Assembly (NCBI GenBank): GCA_030641425.1
Contig: DAOWHM010000111.1
Span: forward strand, 1-6,507
Length of the DNA: 6,507 nucleotides
Direction of reading: 5' to 3'
Origin: Candidatus Bathyarchaeota archaeon
Lineage (GTDB): Archaea; Thermoproteota; Bathyarchaeia; Bathyarchaeales; SOJC01
Notes under the pieces: generated by a model
The model's database searches: none
Told to the model about the DNA's origin: nothing
The model's input: only the letters and a program-made list of their open reading frames with translations
Shown: positions 1 to 4,882 of the stretch, one piece after another
Layout: every line of letters starts with the position of its first letter
How positions within the stretch are numbered: position 1 is the stretch's first letter
Position numbers and translations under genes: made by a program

Positions 1-503
1 GAAAGTGGTGACCCAATAGAGTAAGTGTACTTTTCATAGCAGAATCACCACCAAAGAATGGGGAACAATGATACTTCTATAATCCAACCACAAACGACAG
101 AAATAGTCTACGAAAGGAAATTCTGAAGTATTTAGATCTGGAGTCATTAGAAGAGTTCAGAAACAAAGGTTACTTCCTAATTGATGTAATCAAATGTAGG
201 CTAAACAAGTCAAGGCAACTGAAATCACCCTTGCGGCTAGGCAAGATTGTCAAAACTTGTACCAACCAATTTCTGCTAAGAGAAATTGAAAATATGAAAC
301 CTAAGACTCTTTTTGTCCTTGGCAACACAGCAAAAAAAGCGTTGGAATGCTTTCATAAGTTTCATGAGTTAAGTAAACATAGGGTCACTGAGGAGTTTGA
401 CCAAAAAATGGATTCCTGTCGGGTGGTTCTATGTGTTTTCCCTAGAGGACAAACAAGAGTATACATAGATAAAATCAAGAGAGCCTTTGAAAAGATACGA
501 TAA
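1..503 (+). pseudogene. Broken uracil-DNA-glycosylase-superfamily gene (3' part)
   Basis: UDG-superfamily enzymes excise uracil or other damaged bases from DNA. One reading frame (from 12 to the TAA at 501-503) carries family-like motifs in the right order: LFIAESPP (30-53, motif-1 region), YFYNP (72-86), a DVIKCRLNK segment (183-209), a Cys at 258 followed by the KPKTLFVLGNTAKKAL block (297-344), and FPRGQTR near the end (438-458). The frame is cut by TGA at 69-71, between the first two motifs, and again by TGA at 9-11. Upstream, the protein-like ESGDP (1-15) lies in another frame; it would join the main frame if one C were missing from the CCC at 12-14. No ATG, GTG or TTG precedes the motifs. 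TTG at 231 starts an open frame, but one lacking the N-terminal half, so it is unlikely to be a real start. The 5' end lies outside the window. Family assignment is by motif recognition, and sequencing error remains possible. Confidence 0.65.
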
Positions 504-522
504 TGGAAATTATCGTATTTTT
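495..522 (+). terminator. Perfect hairpin plus T-tract between convergent genes
   Basis: A perfect 10-bp inverted repeat (ATACGATAAT at 495-504, its complement at 509-518) encloses a GGAA loop of GNRA type and is followed by TTTTT (518-522). The stop codon of the UDG remnant lies inside the left arm. Read on the other strand, the same hairpin is followed by CTTTT, and it lies about 95 nt past the MFS stop codon, so it could serve both converging transcripts. Archaeal termination mainly needs the T-tract; the hairpin role is inferred. Confidence 0.6.
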
Positions 523-613
523 CCTATGATTGGAATATGGAAATTTGAAAATTCATATAGTGCGTGTTGGAGTTCAACTTTTACTTTTGTTCTATCAGAA
601 ACTTAGAGGTCAC

Positions 614-1798
614 TTATGACCGCACTCTTGTTTCTTTTAGTCCAAGTAATGGCAAAGCGGAGAGTCCTATGGCTAAGGAAGAAACATAAAATGGTACTAA
701 CATACCCAAATTGTCCCAAAGTACGCCGCTGAGAGCATTTCCCATCATCATTCCAATCCAAAAAGCAGTCGCTAAGACTCCATTTACCAGACCCCATTTT
801 GAAGCTGGAGTTGCATCCATCGTAAGAGTCTGATATGCTGACCAGTGGAGATTCAATATGGCATTTGACAAAAACATCAAGACAATCAATTCAAGTGTGT
901 TTCGAGAGTACGCAAACAATAGGAAAAACGGGGTTGAAGCCACGAATGTCACAAACATGACTTTCCTTCGGTCAAAACGATTACTACACTTGGCACCGGG
1001 GATTTGCACAATCAGAGAGGCGACTCCAAAACCAATAGCGTATAGTACGCCTATGAAAGTGTAGTCTACCTGAAAGTTCGACATGACGAAAACAGGAACA
1101 ACTGGTGCTGTAACACCCATACCTAATCCTTGAATTATATTTACTAATGAGAACAGAACTAATGTGGGCAAATATCTGTTAATCATGACGACTTCTTTGT
1201 TCTTCATGTTCGAAGCTTTGACTTGCGACTTCCTTCTGGTCTCTTCCATGAAAAGCGCAAGCGGGAAAATAGCGAACCTCAATATAAAGCAGATAAAGAA
1301 AGGAAAGCGTAAGCCAAACAAATCTGCAATCATCCCGCCTATGAAGGGGGCGGCTGTAGAACCTACTAGCCAAGAAATGTTTGTCCAGCTGTAAGCTGAA
1401 GCCATAGTTTTCGTTGAAGAAACGTCAGCAACTATCGCCTGTCGAATAGGCAAGTATAGACCAATTGAGAAACCAGATAATATGACCCAGGGTATCAGAT
1501 CCATCCAATTGTTGGCAAGGACGTACATTAGTGGTGGAAAAGAAGCTAGCAATGTACCTAATACGTGTAGTCGTTTTCTTCCGTACTTGTCTGATAGGTA
1601 TCCGCTTAGAATTTGCATGACCGCAGTTGCAGCATTCGACAAGGAAAATACTATGCCGAGTTCTGTCATAGACGCGCTGAGAGAACTTTTGATGTAAATT
1701 GGCCATATTGGATTTACCATTTCAATGGCTAGAGAACTTGCTAGAAAGATTATGGAGAGGATTAGAATATTTCTTCCGTAAGCCATAAATCGATTCAA
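614..1798 (-). CDS. Major facilitator superfamily (MFS) transporter
   Basis: This is a 394-residue polytopic membrane protein, the usual length for a 12-helix MFS carrier. The diagnostic motif A (GxxxDxxGRKR) is present between helices 2 and 3 as GYLSDKYGRKR, residues 66-76. A degenerate second copy (GAKCSNRFDRRKV, 268-280) sits at the equivalent place in the C-terminal half. A charged cytoplasmic loop (about 185-208, rich in K/R/E) separates the two six-helix bundles. The overall look is that of a drug:H+ antiporter-like (DHA1) exporter, but substrate cannot be read from sequence. The TTG at 1798 lies about 8 nt after AGGGA and about 30 nt from the predicted transcript start; the ATG four codons later (1786) is a credible alternative and changes nothing in the fold. 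The gene stands alone, divergent from the DUF3795-like gene and convergent with the UDG remnant. Confidence 0.9.
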   Translation of the reverse strand: MNRFMAYGRNILILSIIFLASSLAIEMVNPIWPIYIKSSLSASMTELGIVFSLSNAATAVMQILSGYLSDKYGRKRLHVLGTLLASFPPLMYVLANNWMDLIPWVILSGFSIGLYLPIRQAIVADVSSTKTMASAYSWTNISWLVGSTAAPFIGGMIADLFGLRFPFFICFILRFAIFPLALFMEETRRKSQVKASNMKNKEVVMINRYLPTLVLFSLVNIIQGLGMGVTAPVVPVFVMSNFQVDYTFIGVLYAIGFGVASLIVQIPGAKCSNRFDRRKVMFVTFVASTPFFLLFAYSRNTLELIVLMFLSNAILNLHWSAYQTLTMDATPASKWGLVNGVLATAFWIGMMMGNALSGVLWDNLGMLVPFYVSSLAIGLSALPLLGLKETRVRS

Positions 1799-1850
1799 TT
1801 CGATCGTCCCTAGTCAAACTGACCAACCAATCCTCGACAATACGGTCGCG

Positions 1851-1858
1851 TATTTAAA
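1851..1858 (-). promoter_or_regulatory. TATA box for the MFS gene
   Basis: On the minus strand this reads TTTAAATA, a match to the archaeal TATA consensus, preceded by CCAAAATTT. Initiation about 25 nt downstream would fall near 1828-1830, giving a leader of about 30 nt before the TTG at 1798, with room for the AGGGA ribosome-binding site. Position and sequence are seen; promoter use is inferred. Confidence 0.6.
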
Positions 1859-1933
1859 AATTTTGGATTAGTGCTTGGCGAATATTTTCCTTTAGCTGCT
1901 CTGCATACTTGTTAATCCGCGCGCATTTCATTT

Positions 1934-1967
1934 GTTGTGGTTGAACATAATCTTTAACAACCTCAAC
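1934..1967. promoter_or_regulatory. Inverted repeat abutting the rightward TATA box (candidate operator)
   Basis: GTTGTGGTTG (1934-1943) and CAACCTCAAC (1958-1967) are 10-bp inverted arms with one mismatch, separated by 14 AT-rich bases, so the arm centres are 24 bp apart. The right arm ends exactly where the putative TATA element (1968-1974) begins, covering the BRE position. As it lies upstream of the expected transcript start it would act as DNA, not RNA, for example as a site for a dimeric regulator of the DUF3795-like gene, the MFS gene or both. No regulator gene is visible in the window. Confidence 0.35.
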
Positions 1968-1974
1968 TTATATT
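1968..1974 (+). promoter_or_regulatory. Putative TATA box for the DUF3795-like gene
   Basis: TTATATT lies 49 nt upstream of the ATG at 2017. Initiation about 25 nt downstream would be near 1996-1998, leaving a leader of about 20 nt that contains the GAGGG ribosome-binding site. No strong purine-rich BRE precedes it; the right arm of the inverted repeat occupies that position instead. Confidence 0.45.
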
Positions 1975-2016
1975 GGATGGCTAACTGAAACGTAATGGAG
2001 AAGAGGGAATAAACGT

Positions 2017-2475
2017 ATGGGAACAGCAAATCCAGCTGACTTTGTTGGTTACTGTGGACTCTACTGTAACGCTTGTGGAATTCGTCAAGGAAAGATCAAG
2101 AATGCTGTTGACAACCTGCGGAGCATTATTGCTGGTTACGGTTTTGACAAAATGATGCCAGAGCTTGCCCAATGGGAGCCAAGCCTTAAGCATTATAGCG
2201 AATTTGAGCAGGTCATGAACGGGCTAGTTAAGTTGTTTGGCGACTGCCCAAGCTGTCTTCAAGGCGGAGGAGACCCAAACTGCAAGGTAAGATCATGCGC
2301 AAAACAGAAAGGTTATCGCACTTGTACAGAGTGTGATGAAGCTGAAAATTGCGACAATCTGGCTCCTTATCGCAAAAACTTTGAGGTTGCTCTCAAAAGC
2401 ATCAAACAAAATGGTATAGGAAAATATGCTGAAGAAATACAGGAAAAAGTGAATAAAGGATACAGCTACTCATAA
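2017..2475 (+). CDS. Cys-rich DUF3795-like protein
   Basis: This is a soluble 152-residue protein with ten cysteines in two groups. The N-terminal group, CGLYCNACG (C13, C17, C20), is the signature I associate with DUF3795 proteins of archaea and anaerobic bacteria. The second group is CPSC (C77, C80), C89, C94, CTEC (C103, C106) and C112. Between them lies a helical stretch (about 28-72), and a Lys/Glu-rich helix closes the protein (121-147). The spacing suggests zinc or iron-sulfur binding, but the biochemical role of the family is unknown to me and no partner is encoded beside it. The ATG is preceded by GAGGG (2003-2007) at 9 nt spacing, which supports this start. There is no signal peptide or membrane segment. 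It appears monocistronic: it has its own TATA element and a T7 tract about 115 nt downstream. Confidence 0.85.
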   Translation: MGTANPADFVGYCGLYCNACGIRQGKIKNAVDNLRSIIAGYGFDKMMPELAQWEPSLKHYSEFEQVMNGLVKLFGDCPSCLQGGGDPNCKVRSCAKQKGYRTCTECDEAENCDNLAPYRKNFEVALKSIKQNGIGKYAEEIQEKVNKGYSYS

Positions 2476-2882
2476 GAGTATGTGCTCGCCCCGTTGAGAT
2501 AAAGGAATTTCAATACTGTAAAGAGTGAACATACAACATTTCTTGATCTACTAATTTCCATTTTCTAAACTAATCTGAATCTTAGAAATTCTTTTTTTAT
2601 TAGGGTTAGAATTTAGACATTAGAAAAACTGAACGTTCTCTCCAACTGTATGCATACTTTAAAGATTGTTGAGGTCTAACTGGTGATCTCTGAATAGACG
2701 ATCACGCTGAATTCCTCTAAGTGATGTGTCATATGATAGAATTGCTCCCGATTTATCGTCATGCATGCATGCCATTCACTGAATACTAGACACCTTAAGA
2801 ACATACTGAAGATTACACAGTGTGGAGTAGTTTCTTCCATAAGAGATAAAGCTGAAGTCAGAGATTTCTAAGTGGTGTTCGC
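2476..2882. other. Gene-free stretch of 407 bp
   Basis: I find no convincing coding frame or structured RNA here. It contains a T7 tract (2592-2598), two ATGCAT-centred palindromes (2648-2657 and 2760-2771), and a weak inverted repeat GTGATC/GATCAC (2683-2688 and 2700-2705, 11-nt loop). Near the right end GGTG (2874-2877) acts as the ribosome-binding site of the next gene. No good TATA box for that gene stands out, so its promoter is unassigned. Confidence 0.5.
2592..2598 (+). terminator. T7 tract, likely terminator of the DUF3795-like gene
   Basis: Seven consecutive T residues on the coding strand, 117 nt after the stop codon. It is the longest T run in this intergenic region and typical of archaeal hairpin-independent termination. 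There is no strong stem in front of it. Confidence 0.45.
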
Positions 2883-3113
2883 ATGGTTGAAGAGTACGTG
2901 AAGGACTTGTATCTAATTGGATTCATCCTGTTTGTCGTTCCAGTTCTCCTCATACTCCTAGGGATAGCGTTTGCTTTCATGGGACTACCAATAGATTTCG
3001 ACAGCTTCAATACAGCGTTAGGTCCAAGCAGTCTTGGACTAACAGGGTTTCTCATAATGCTCTACCTTTCAATGAAGTACTACTACAAAGAGGGGAGAGA
3101 CCGAAAGTCGTGA
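2883..3113 (+). CDS. Small two-helix membrane protein, unknown function
   Basis: This 76-residue protein has two hydrophobic segments: a long one (about 11-34, rich in L, I, V, F) and a shorter one (about 51-65). They are joined by a polar loop containing PIDFDS (36-41). The N-terminus is acidic (VEEYVKD) and the C-terminus strongly basic with a YYYKEGRDRK tail. By the positive-inside rule the tail should be cytoplasmic, and with two helices so should the N-terminus. The ATG follows GGTG (2874-2877) with 5-nt spacing, a good archaeal ribosome-binding site, which supports translation. I recognise no family. It stands alone, with no evident operon partner and no clear T-tract right after the stop. 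The frame is short enough that conservation in relatives would be needed for certainty. Confidence 0.6.
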   Translation: MVEEYVKDLYLIGFILFVVPVLLILLGIAFAFMGLPIDFDSFNTALGPSSLGLTGFLIMLYLSMKYYYKEGRDRKS

Positions 3114-3174
3114 TGATTAACTGTCACTTCATCAGGACACTAAGCTAGCAACAATACCAGCAGTCATAGTCTGC

Positions 3175-3303
3175 ATGCATACAGTGGGTGTGGAGCCTAA
3201 CTATTGTCAAGGGCATGTGGATACTCTGTTGAAAGCTTTGAAACATGAACTCAAACATGAAATCGCAACAGATCCGCCTGATGTTATGCTGAAAAAGGTA
3301 TGA
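3175..3303 (+). CDS. Doubtful small ORF of 42 codons
   Basis: From the ATG at 3175 to TGA at 3301-3303 the frame encodes a 42-residue, His/Lys-rich peptide with a helical middle (LLKALKHELKHEI) and a DPPDVMLKKV end. The same frame is open back to the TAA at 3118-3120, so it could also be the tail of a decayed gene. There is no ribosome-binding site before the ATG and no TATA box at the right distance, and the start lies inside one of the ATGCAT palindromes. I do not recognise it. Its composition looks protein-like, which is the only reason for listing it. Confidence 0.2.
   Translation: MHTVGVEPNYCQGHVDTLLKALKHELKHEIATDPPDVMLKKV
3292..3296 (-). terminator. T5 tract downstream of the tRNA
   Basis: The AAAAA on the plus strand gives TTTTT on the tRNA strand, about 22 nt past the CCA end. 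A short T-run just after a tRNA fits archaeal termination. It is weak evidence by itself. Confidence 0.3.
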
Positions 3304-3317
3304 ATACAGTATAAGAG

Positions 3318-3393
3318 TGGTAGCCCGGGAGAGATTCGAACTCTCGTCAGCGGGTCCAGAGCCCACAATGCTTGACCACTACACCACCGGGCT
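3318..3393 (-). tRNA. tRNA-Gln, anticodon CUG
   Basis: The minus strand folds into a full cloverleaf of 73 nt plus an encoded CCA (3318-3320). The acceptor stem is AGCCCGG/CCGGGCU (7 bp, A1-U72) with discriminator A73. The D-arm has a 4-bp stem with two G-U pairs, A14, G15, G18-G19 and A21 in place. The anticodon stem is GUGGG/CCCGC around the loop CUCUGGA, giving anticodon CUG, which reads the Gln codon CAG. The variable loop is 4 nt (UGAC), and the T-arm is GAGAG/CUCUC with loop UUCGAAU. There is no intron. The gene is single and points away from TFB. A weak TATA-like CAATATCC on the minus strand (3431-3438) could give a start about 15 nt upstream of the mature 5' end. Confidence 0.95.
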
Positions 3394-3505
3394 ACGTGTT
3401 CTAGATGCATCAATCTTTCTAGGCTTGGTTGGATATTGGAGATTCTCAGCCATTCTATGTGCTTTTTAGCTTGTGTTGTTTCTGGTATTCTTGATGGTGA
3501 ATCTC

Positions 3506-3535
3506 TTTTATGTTTTCGTTTTCTTAATCTCTTTT
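3506..3535 (+). terminator. Run of four T4 tracts ahead of the TFB promoter
   Basis: T4 runs at 3506-3509, 3513-3516, 3519-3522 and 3532-3535 on the plus strand make a pyrimidine-rich block about 35 bp before the TFB promoter. Such tandem U-tracts can end archaeal transcripts, here rightward readthrough from the small membrane-protein gene. The block may instead simply be AT-rich promoter-flanking DNA. Confidence 0.3.
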
Positions 3536-3568
3536 GTGCCTCCGTCTTCGAAATCTTGAAATGAAAAT

Positions 3569-3583
3569 CGAAAGATTTATATA
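3569..3583 (+). promoter_or_regulatory. BRE and TATA box of the TFB gene
   Basis: CGAAAG (3569-3574) directly before TTTATATA (3576-3583) is a textbook BRE plus TATA pair, the strongest promoter in the window. Initiation about 25 nt downstream would be near 3604-3608. That predicts an unusually long leader of about 100 nt before the TFB start at 3708. TFB itself binds the BRE, so self-regulation is possible but not shown. Confidence 0.8.
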
Positions 3584-3648
3584 TTAATACCGATCCTAAG
3601 CTGGTACTACGGCGACCAAATGGACGATTTTTAATTCCGAAGCCCCAA

Positions 3649-3711
3649 ATGAGGAACCTAACAATTGTGACCGGTAATCGCCTTCAAACCTCCTCGAGGC
3701 TGATGAGATGA
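3649..3711 (+). CDS. Possible 20-codon uORF overlapping the TFB start
   Basis: Within the predicted TFB leader an ATG at 3649 opens a 20-codon frame (MRNLTIVTGNR...) ending at TGA 3709-3711, so its stop overlaps the TFB ATG (3708-3710) as ATGA. This is the arrangement of translational coupling. No ribosome-binding site precedes the uORF ATG, and the frame is short, so chance is a serious alternative. A still shorter ATG frame (MDDF, 3620-3634) lies further upstream. Confidence 0.25.
   Translation: MRNLTIVTGNRLQTSSRLMR
3696..3699 (+). promoter_or_regulatory. TFB ribosome-binding site within a CCTC/GAGG stem
   Basis: GAGG, 8 nt before the ATG at 3708, is the likely TFB ribosome-binding site and supports that start over the Met six codons in. 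It lies next to CCTC (3689-3692), which could pair with it across a 3-nt loop. The neighbouring ACCTCCT (3688-3694) also resembles the anti-Shine-Dalgarno end of 16S rRNA. Masking of the site is an inference. Confidence 0.4.
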
Positions 3712-4643
3712 GTAAAAAAAACATGGCTAGGCAACGTCTAACAGACAAATGCCAAGAATGCGGAAGCTTAAACCTTATTCACGACTATGACAGCGGAGAA
3801 ACTATCTGTGGCGACTGCGGCCTCGTTCTACGAGAACAAACGATGGACAAAGGACCAGAATGGAGAGCTTTCACACGAGAAGAGAAAGCTTCTCGCAGCA
3901 GAGTTGGAGTCCCCATGTCATACTCAGTCCACGACAAAGGCCTCTCAACAGCAATAGGGAGAATTGACAGAGATGCCTTCGGTCGCAAATTACCCCTCGC
4001 AACCAGACTACAAATGTGGCGCCTTAGAAAGTGGCAGATCCGATCGCGAGTCCACTCTAGTGTCGACAGAAACCTCGCACAAGCCATGGCAGAACTAGAC
4101 AGACTTGCAGACAAAGTATACCTCCCAGCCTCAGTGAAGGAAAAAGCTGCTGTGACCTATCGGAAAGCCCTAGACAAAGGCTTAGTACGAGGTAGATCCA
4201 TCGCAGCCATAGCTGCTGCATCTCTATATGCAGCCTGCAGAACCACCAGCACACCAAGAACCTTAAGGGAGATCTCCGAGGCAAGCCTAGTAGACAAGAA
4301 AGATGTCGCTAGATGTTATAGGCTACTTCTGCGCGAATTAGACATCAAGATGCCTATAGCCAACCCCCTAACCTACATCTCCAAAATTGCGGAACGCACA
4401 GGGATCAGCGGGCCGACACAAGGCGATGCCATCAAGATTCTCAGGGATGCAAGACGCTTACGAGCATCAGCAGGAAAAGATCCTATGGGCTTGGCAGCCG
4501 CAGCCCTCTACATAGCCTGCTTAATGAATAATGAAAAGAAAACACAAAAAGACATCGCTGAAGCCGCAGGCGTAACCGAAGTCACTGTTAGAAACCGATA
4601 CAAAACCCTAAAGAGGCAACTAAACCTCGTAATACCCGATTAA
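3708..4643 (+). CDS. tfb: Transcription initiation factor IIB (TFB)
   Basis: TFB is the archaeal TFIIB. It joins TBP at the TATA box, reads the BRE and recruits RNA polymerase. The 311-residue length is normal. Domains in order: zinc ribbon with C15-x2-C18 and C34-x2-C37; B-reader/linker (about 44-95, including DKGPEWRAFTREEK and SRSRVGVP); first cyclin repeat (about 115-210); second cyclin repeat (about 217-305). The latter ends in a helix-turn-helix (TQKDIAEAAGVTEVTVRNRY, 279-298) that reads the BRE. All key parts are intact, so it should be a functional general factor and not a degenerate paralogue. The ATG follows GAGG at 8-nt spacing; a second Met at codon 6 is possible but lacks such a site. 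The start region carries an A8 run (3714-3721). No T-tract closes the gene before the small ORF at 4701, so the two may share a transcript. Archaea often have several TFBs; whether this is the only one cannot be told here. Confidence 0.97.
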   Translation: MSKKNMARQRLTDKCQECGSLNLIHDYDSGETICGDCGLVLREQTMDKGPEWRAFTREEKASRSRVGVPMSYSVHDKGLSTAIGRIDRDAFGRKLPLATRLQMWRLRKWQIRSRVHSSVDRNLAQAMAELDRLADKVYLPASVKEKAAVTYRKALDKGLVRGRSIAAIAAASLYAACRTTSTPRTLREISEASLVDKKDVARCYRLLLRELDIKMPIANPLTYISKIAERTGISGPTQGDAIKILRDARRLRASAGKDPMGLAAAALYIACLMNNEKKTQKDIAEAAGVTEVTVRNRYKTLKRQLNLVIPD

Positions 4644-4700
4644 TTGGGCAAGCGCTTTCCAAATAATGTCCCAGCTGTTGCGTGCACCTTAAAGGTCTAA

Positions 4701-4859
4701 ATGGATATTCTGACAAGGAAATTCAATCCTAATCCTCTGAAAGAGAGTTATCTTGCATATTCTCATTTTGATCCTACAGCTAATTTGTCTAATGACAATG
4801 CTGAATTCAGCAAAGCAGCAGAGATTTCACAGCAGATGAAAGAAGGGAAGAAAGATTAA
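4701..4859 (+). CDS. Small hypothetical protein, 52 residues, downstream of TFB
   Basis: This complete frame runs from ATG (4701) to TAA (4857-4859), preceded by AAAGGT (4691-4696) at 4-nt spacing, a fair ribosome-binding site. The peptide (MDILTRKFNPNPLKESYLAY at its start) has no cysteine, signal peptide or membrane segment. A polar middle (HFDPTANLSNDN) is followed by a predicted helix (about 34-48, EFSKAAEISQQMKEG) and a basic KKD end. I do not recognise the family. It lies 57 bp after TFB on the same strand with no intervening T-tract, so co-transcription with TFB is plausible. It ends 23 bp before the stop of the convergent carboxypeptidase. It was judged real from start context, clean composition and position; conservation would decide. 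Confidence 0.45.
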   Translation: MDILTRKFNPNPLKESYLAYSHFDPTANLSNDNAEFSKAAEISQQMKEGKKD

Positions 4860-4860
4860 A
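4835..4860 (-). terminator. Pyrimidine tract after the M32 carboxypeptidase gene
   Basis: On the minus strand, starting about 23 nt past the M32 stop codon, the sequence is a pyrimidine run with several T-triplets (TTTAATCTTTCTTCCCTTCT). It suits archaeal U-tract termination. The same bases encode the Lys/Glu-rich tail of the small ORF on the other strand, so the purine/pyrimidine bias may be a by-product of coding. Confidence 0.35.
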
Positions 4861-4882
4861 CCATCACAGCAACAAGTTAGCG

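Larger units (their letters stand above)
2646..3411. repeat. Cluster of ATGCAT-centred palindromes
   Basis: Four perfect palindromes share an ATGCAT core: GTATGCATAC (2648-2657), CATGCATGCATG (2760-2771, two overlapping cores), TGCATGCA (3172-3179) and GATGCATC (3404-3411). The first and third sit in nearly identical 12-mers (CTGTATGCATAC at 2646-2657, CTGCATGCATAC at 3171-3182). All lie outside confident coding sequence, flanking the small membrane-protein gene and the tRNA. They could be protein-binding sites; chance clustering of a short palindrome is not excluded. The only other copy I found is inside the M32 gene (5125-5130). Confidence 0.35.
3394..3707. other. Gene-free control region between tRNA and TFB
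   Basis: Going left to right this 314-bp stretch holds the tRNA upstream region (3394 to about 3440), a T5 run (3463-3467), a T-rich block (3506-3535), the BRE/TATA element of TFB (3569-3583) and the TFB leader with a possible uORF. Apart from the uORF I see no coding frame worth reporting. Confidence 0.6.

Noticed and set aside
66..74. TGA at 69-71 as a selenocysteine codon
   Set aside because: A second probable lesion lies upstream. The hairpin after the gene (495-518) is a perfect stem lacking the internal purine bulge of archaeal SECIS elements, and no Sec position is known to me at this site.
231..503. An independent 90-residue gene starting at TTG 231
   Set aside because: The same frame continues upstream to 72 and, past a TGA, to 12 with UDG-family motifs, so this is the 3' part of a broken gene and not a separate one.
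858..1706. Several open frames of 64-93 codons on both strands inside the MFS gene
   Set aside because: They overlap an intact transporter with clear motifs and have no homologous look; they are shadow frames.
2683..2705. GTGATC/GATCAC inverted repeat as a terminator or operator
   Set aside because: It has only 6 bp with an 11-nt loop, no T-tract after it and no nearby promoter, so chance is sufficient.
2742..2792. Short frame of about 20 codons from GTG/ATG near 2730
   Set aside because: It is very short, lacks a ribosome-binding site, and crosses the CATGCATGCATG palindrome; nothing supports coding.
3145..3413. Minus-strand frames of 73 and 68 codons over the tRNA
   Set aside because: Both read through the tRNA-Gln, which folds perfectly on that strand, so coding there is not credible.
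3785..4284. Minus-strand frames of 109 and 75 codons within tfb
   Set aside because: They are antisense to a fully conserved TFB; the composition reflects the complement of its codons.
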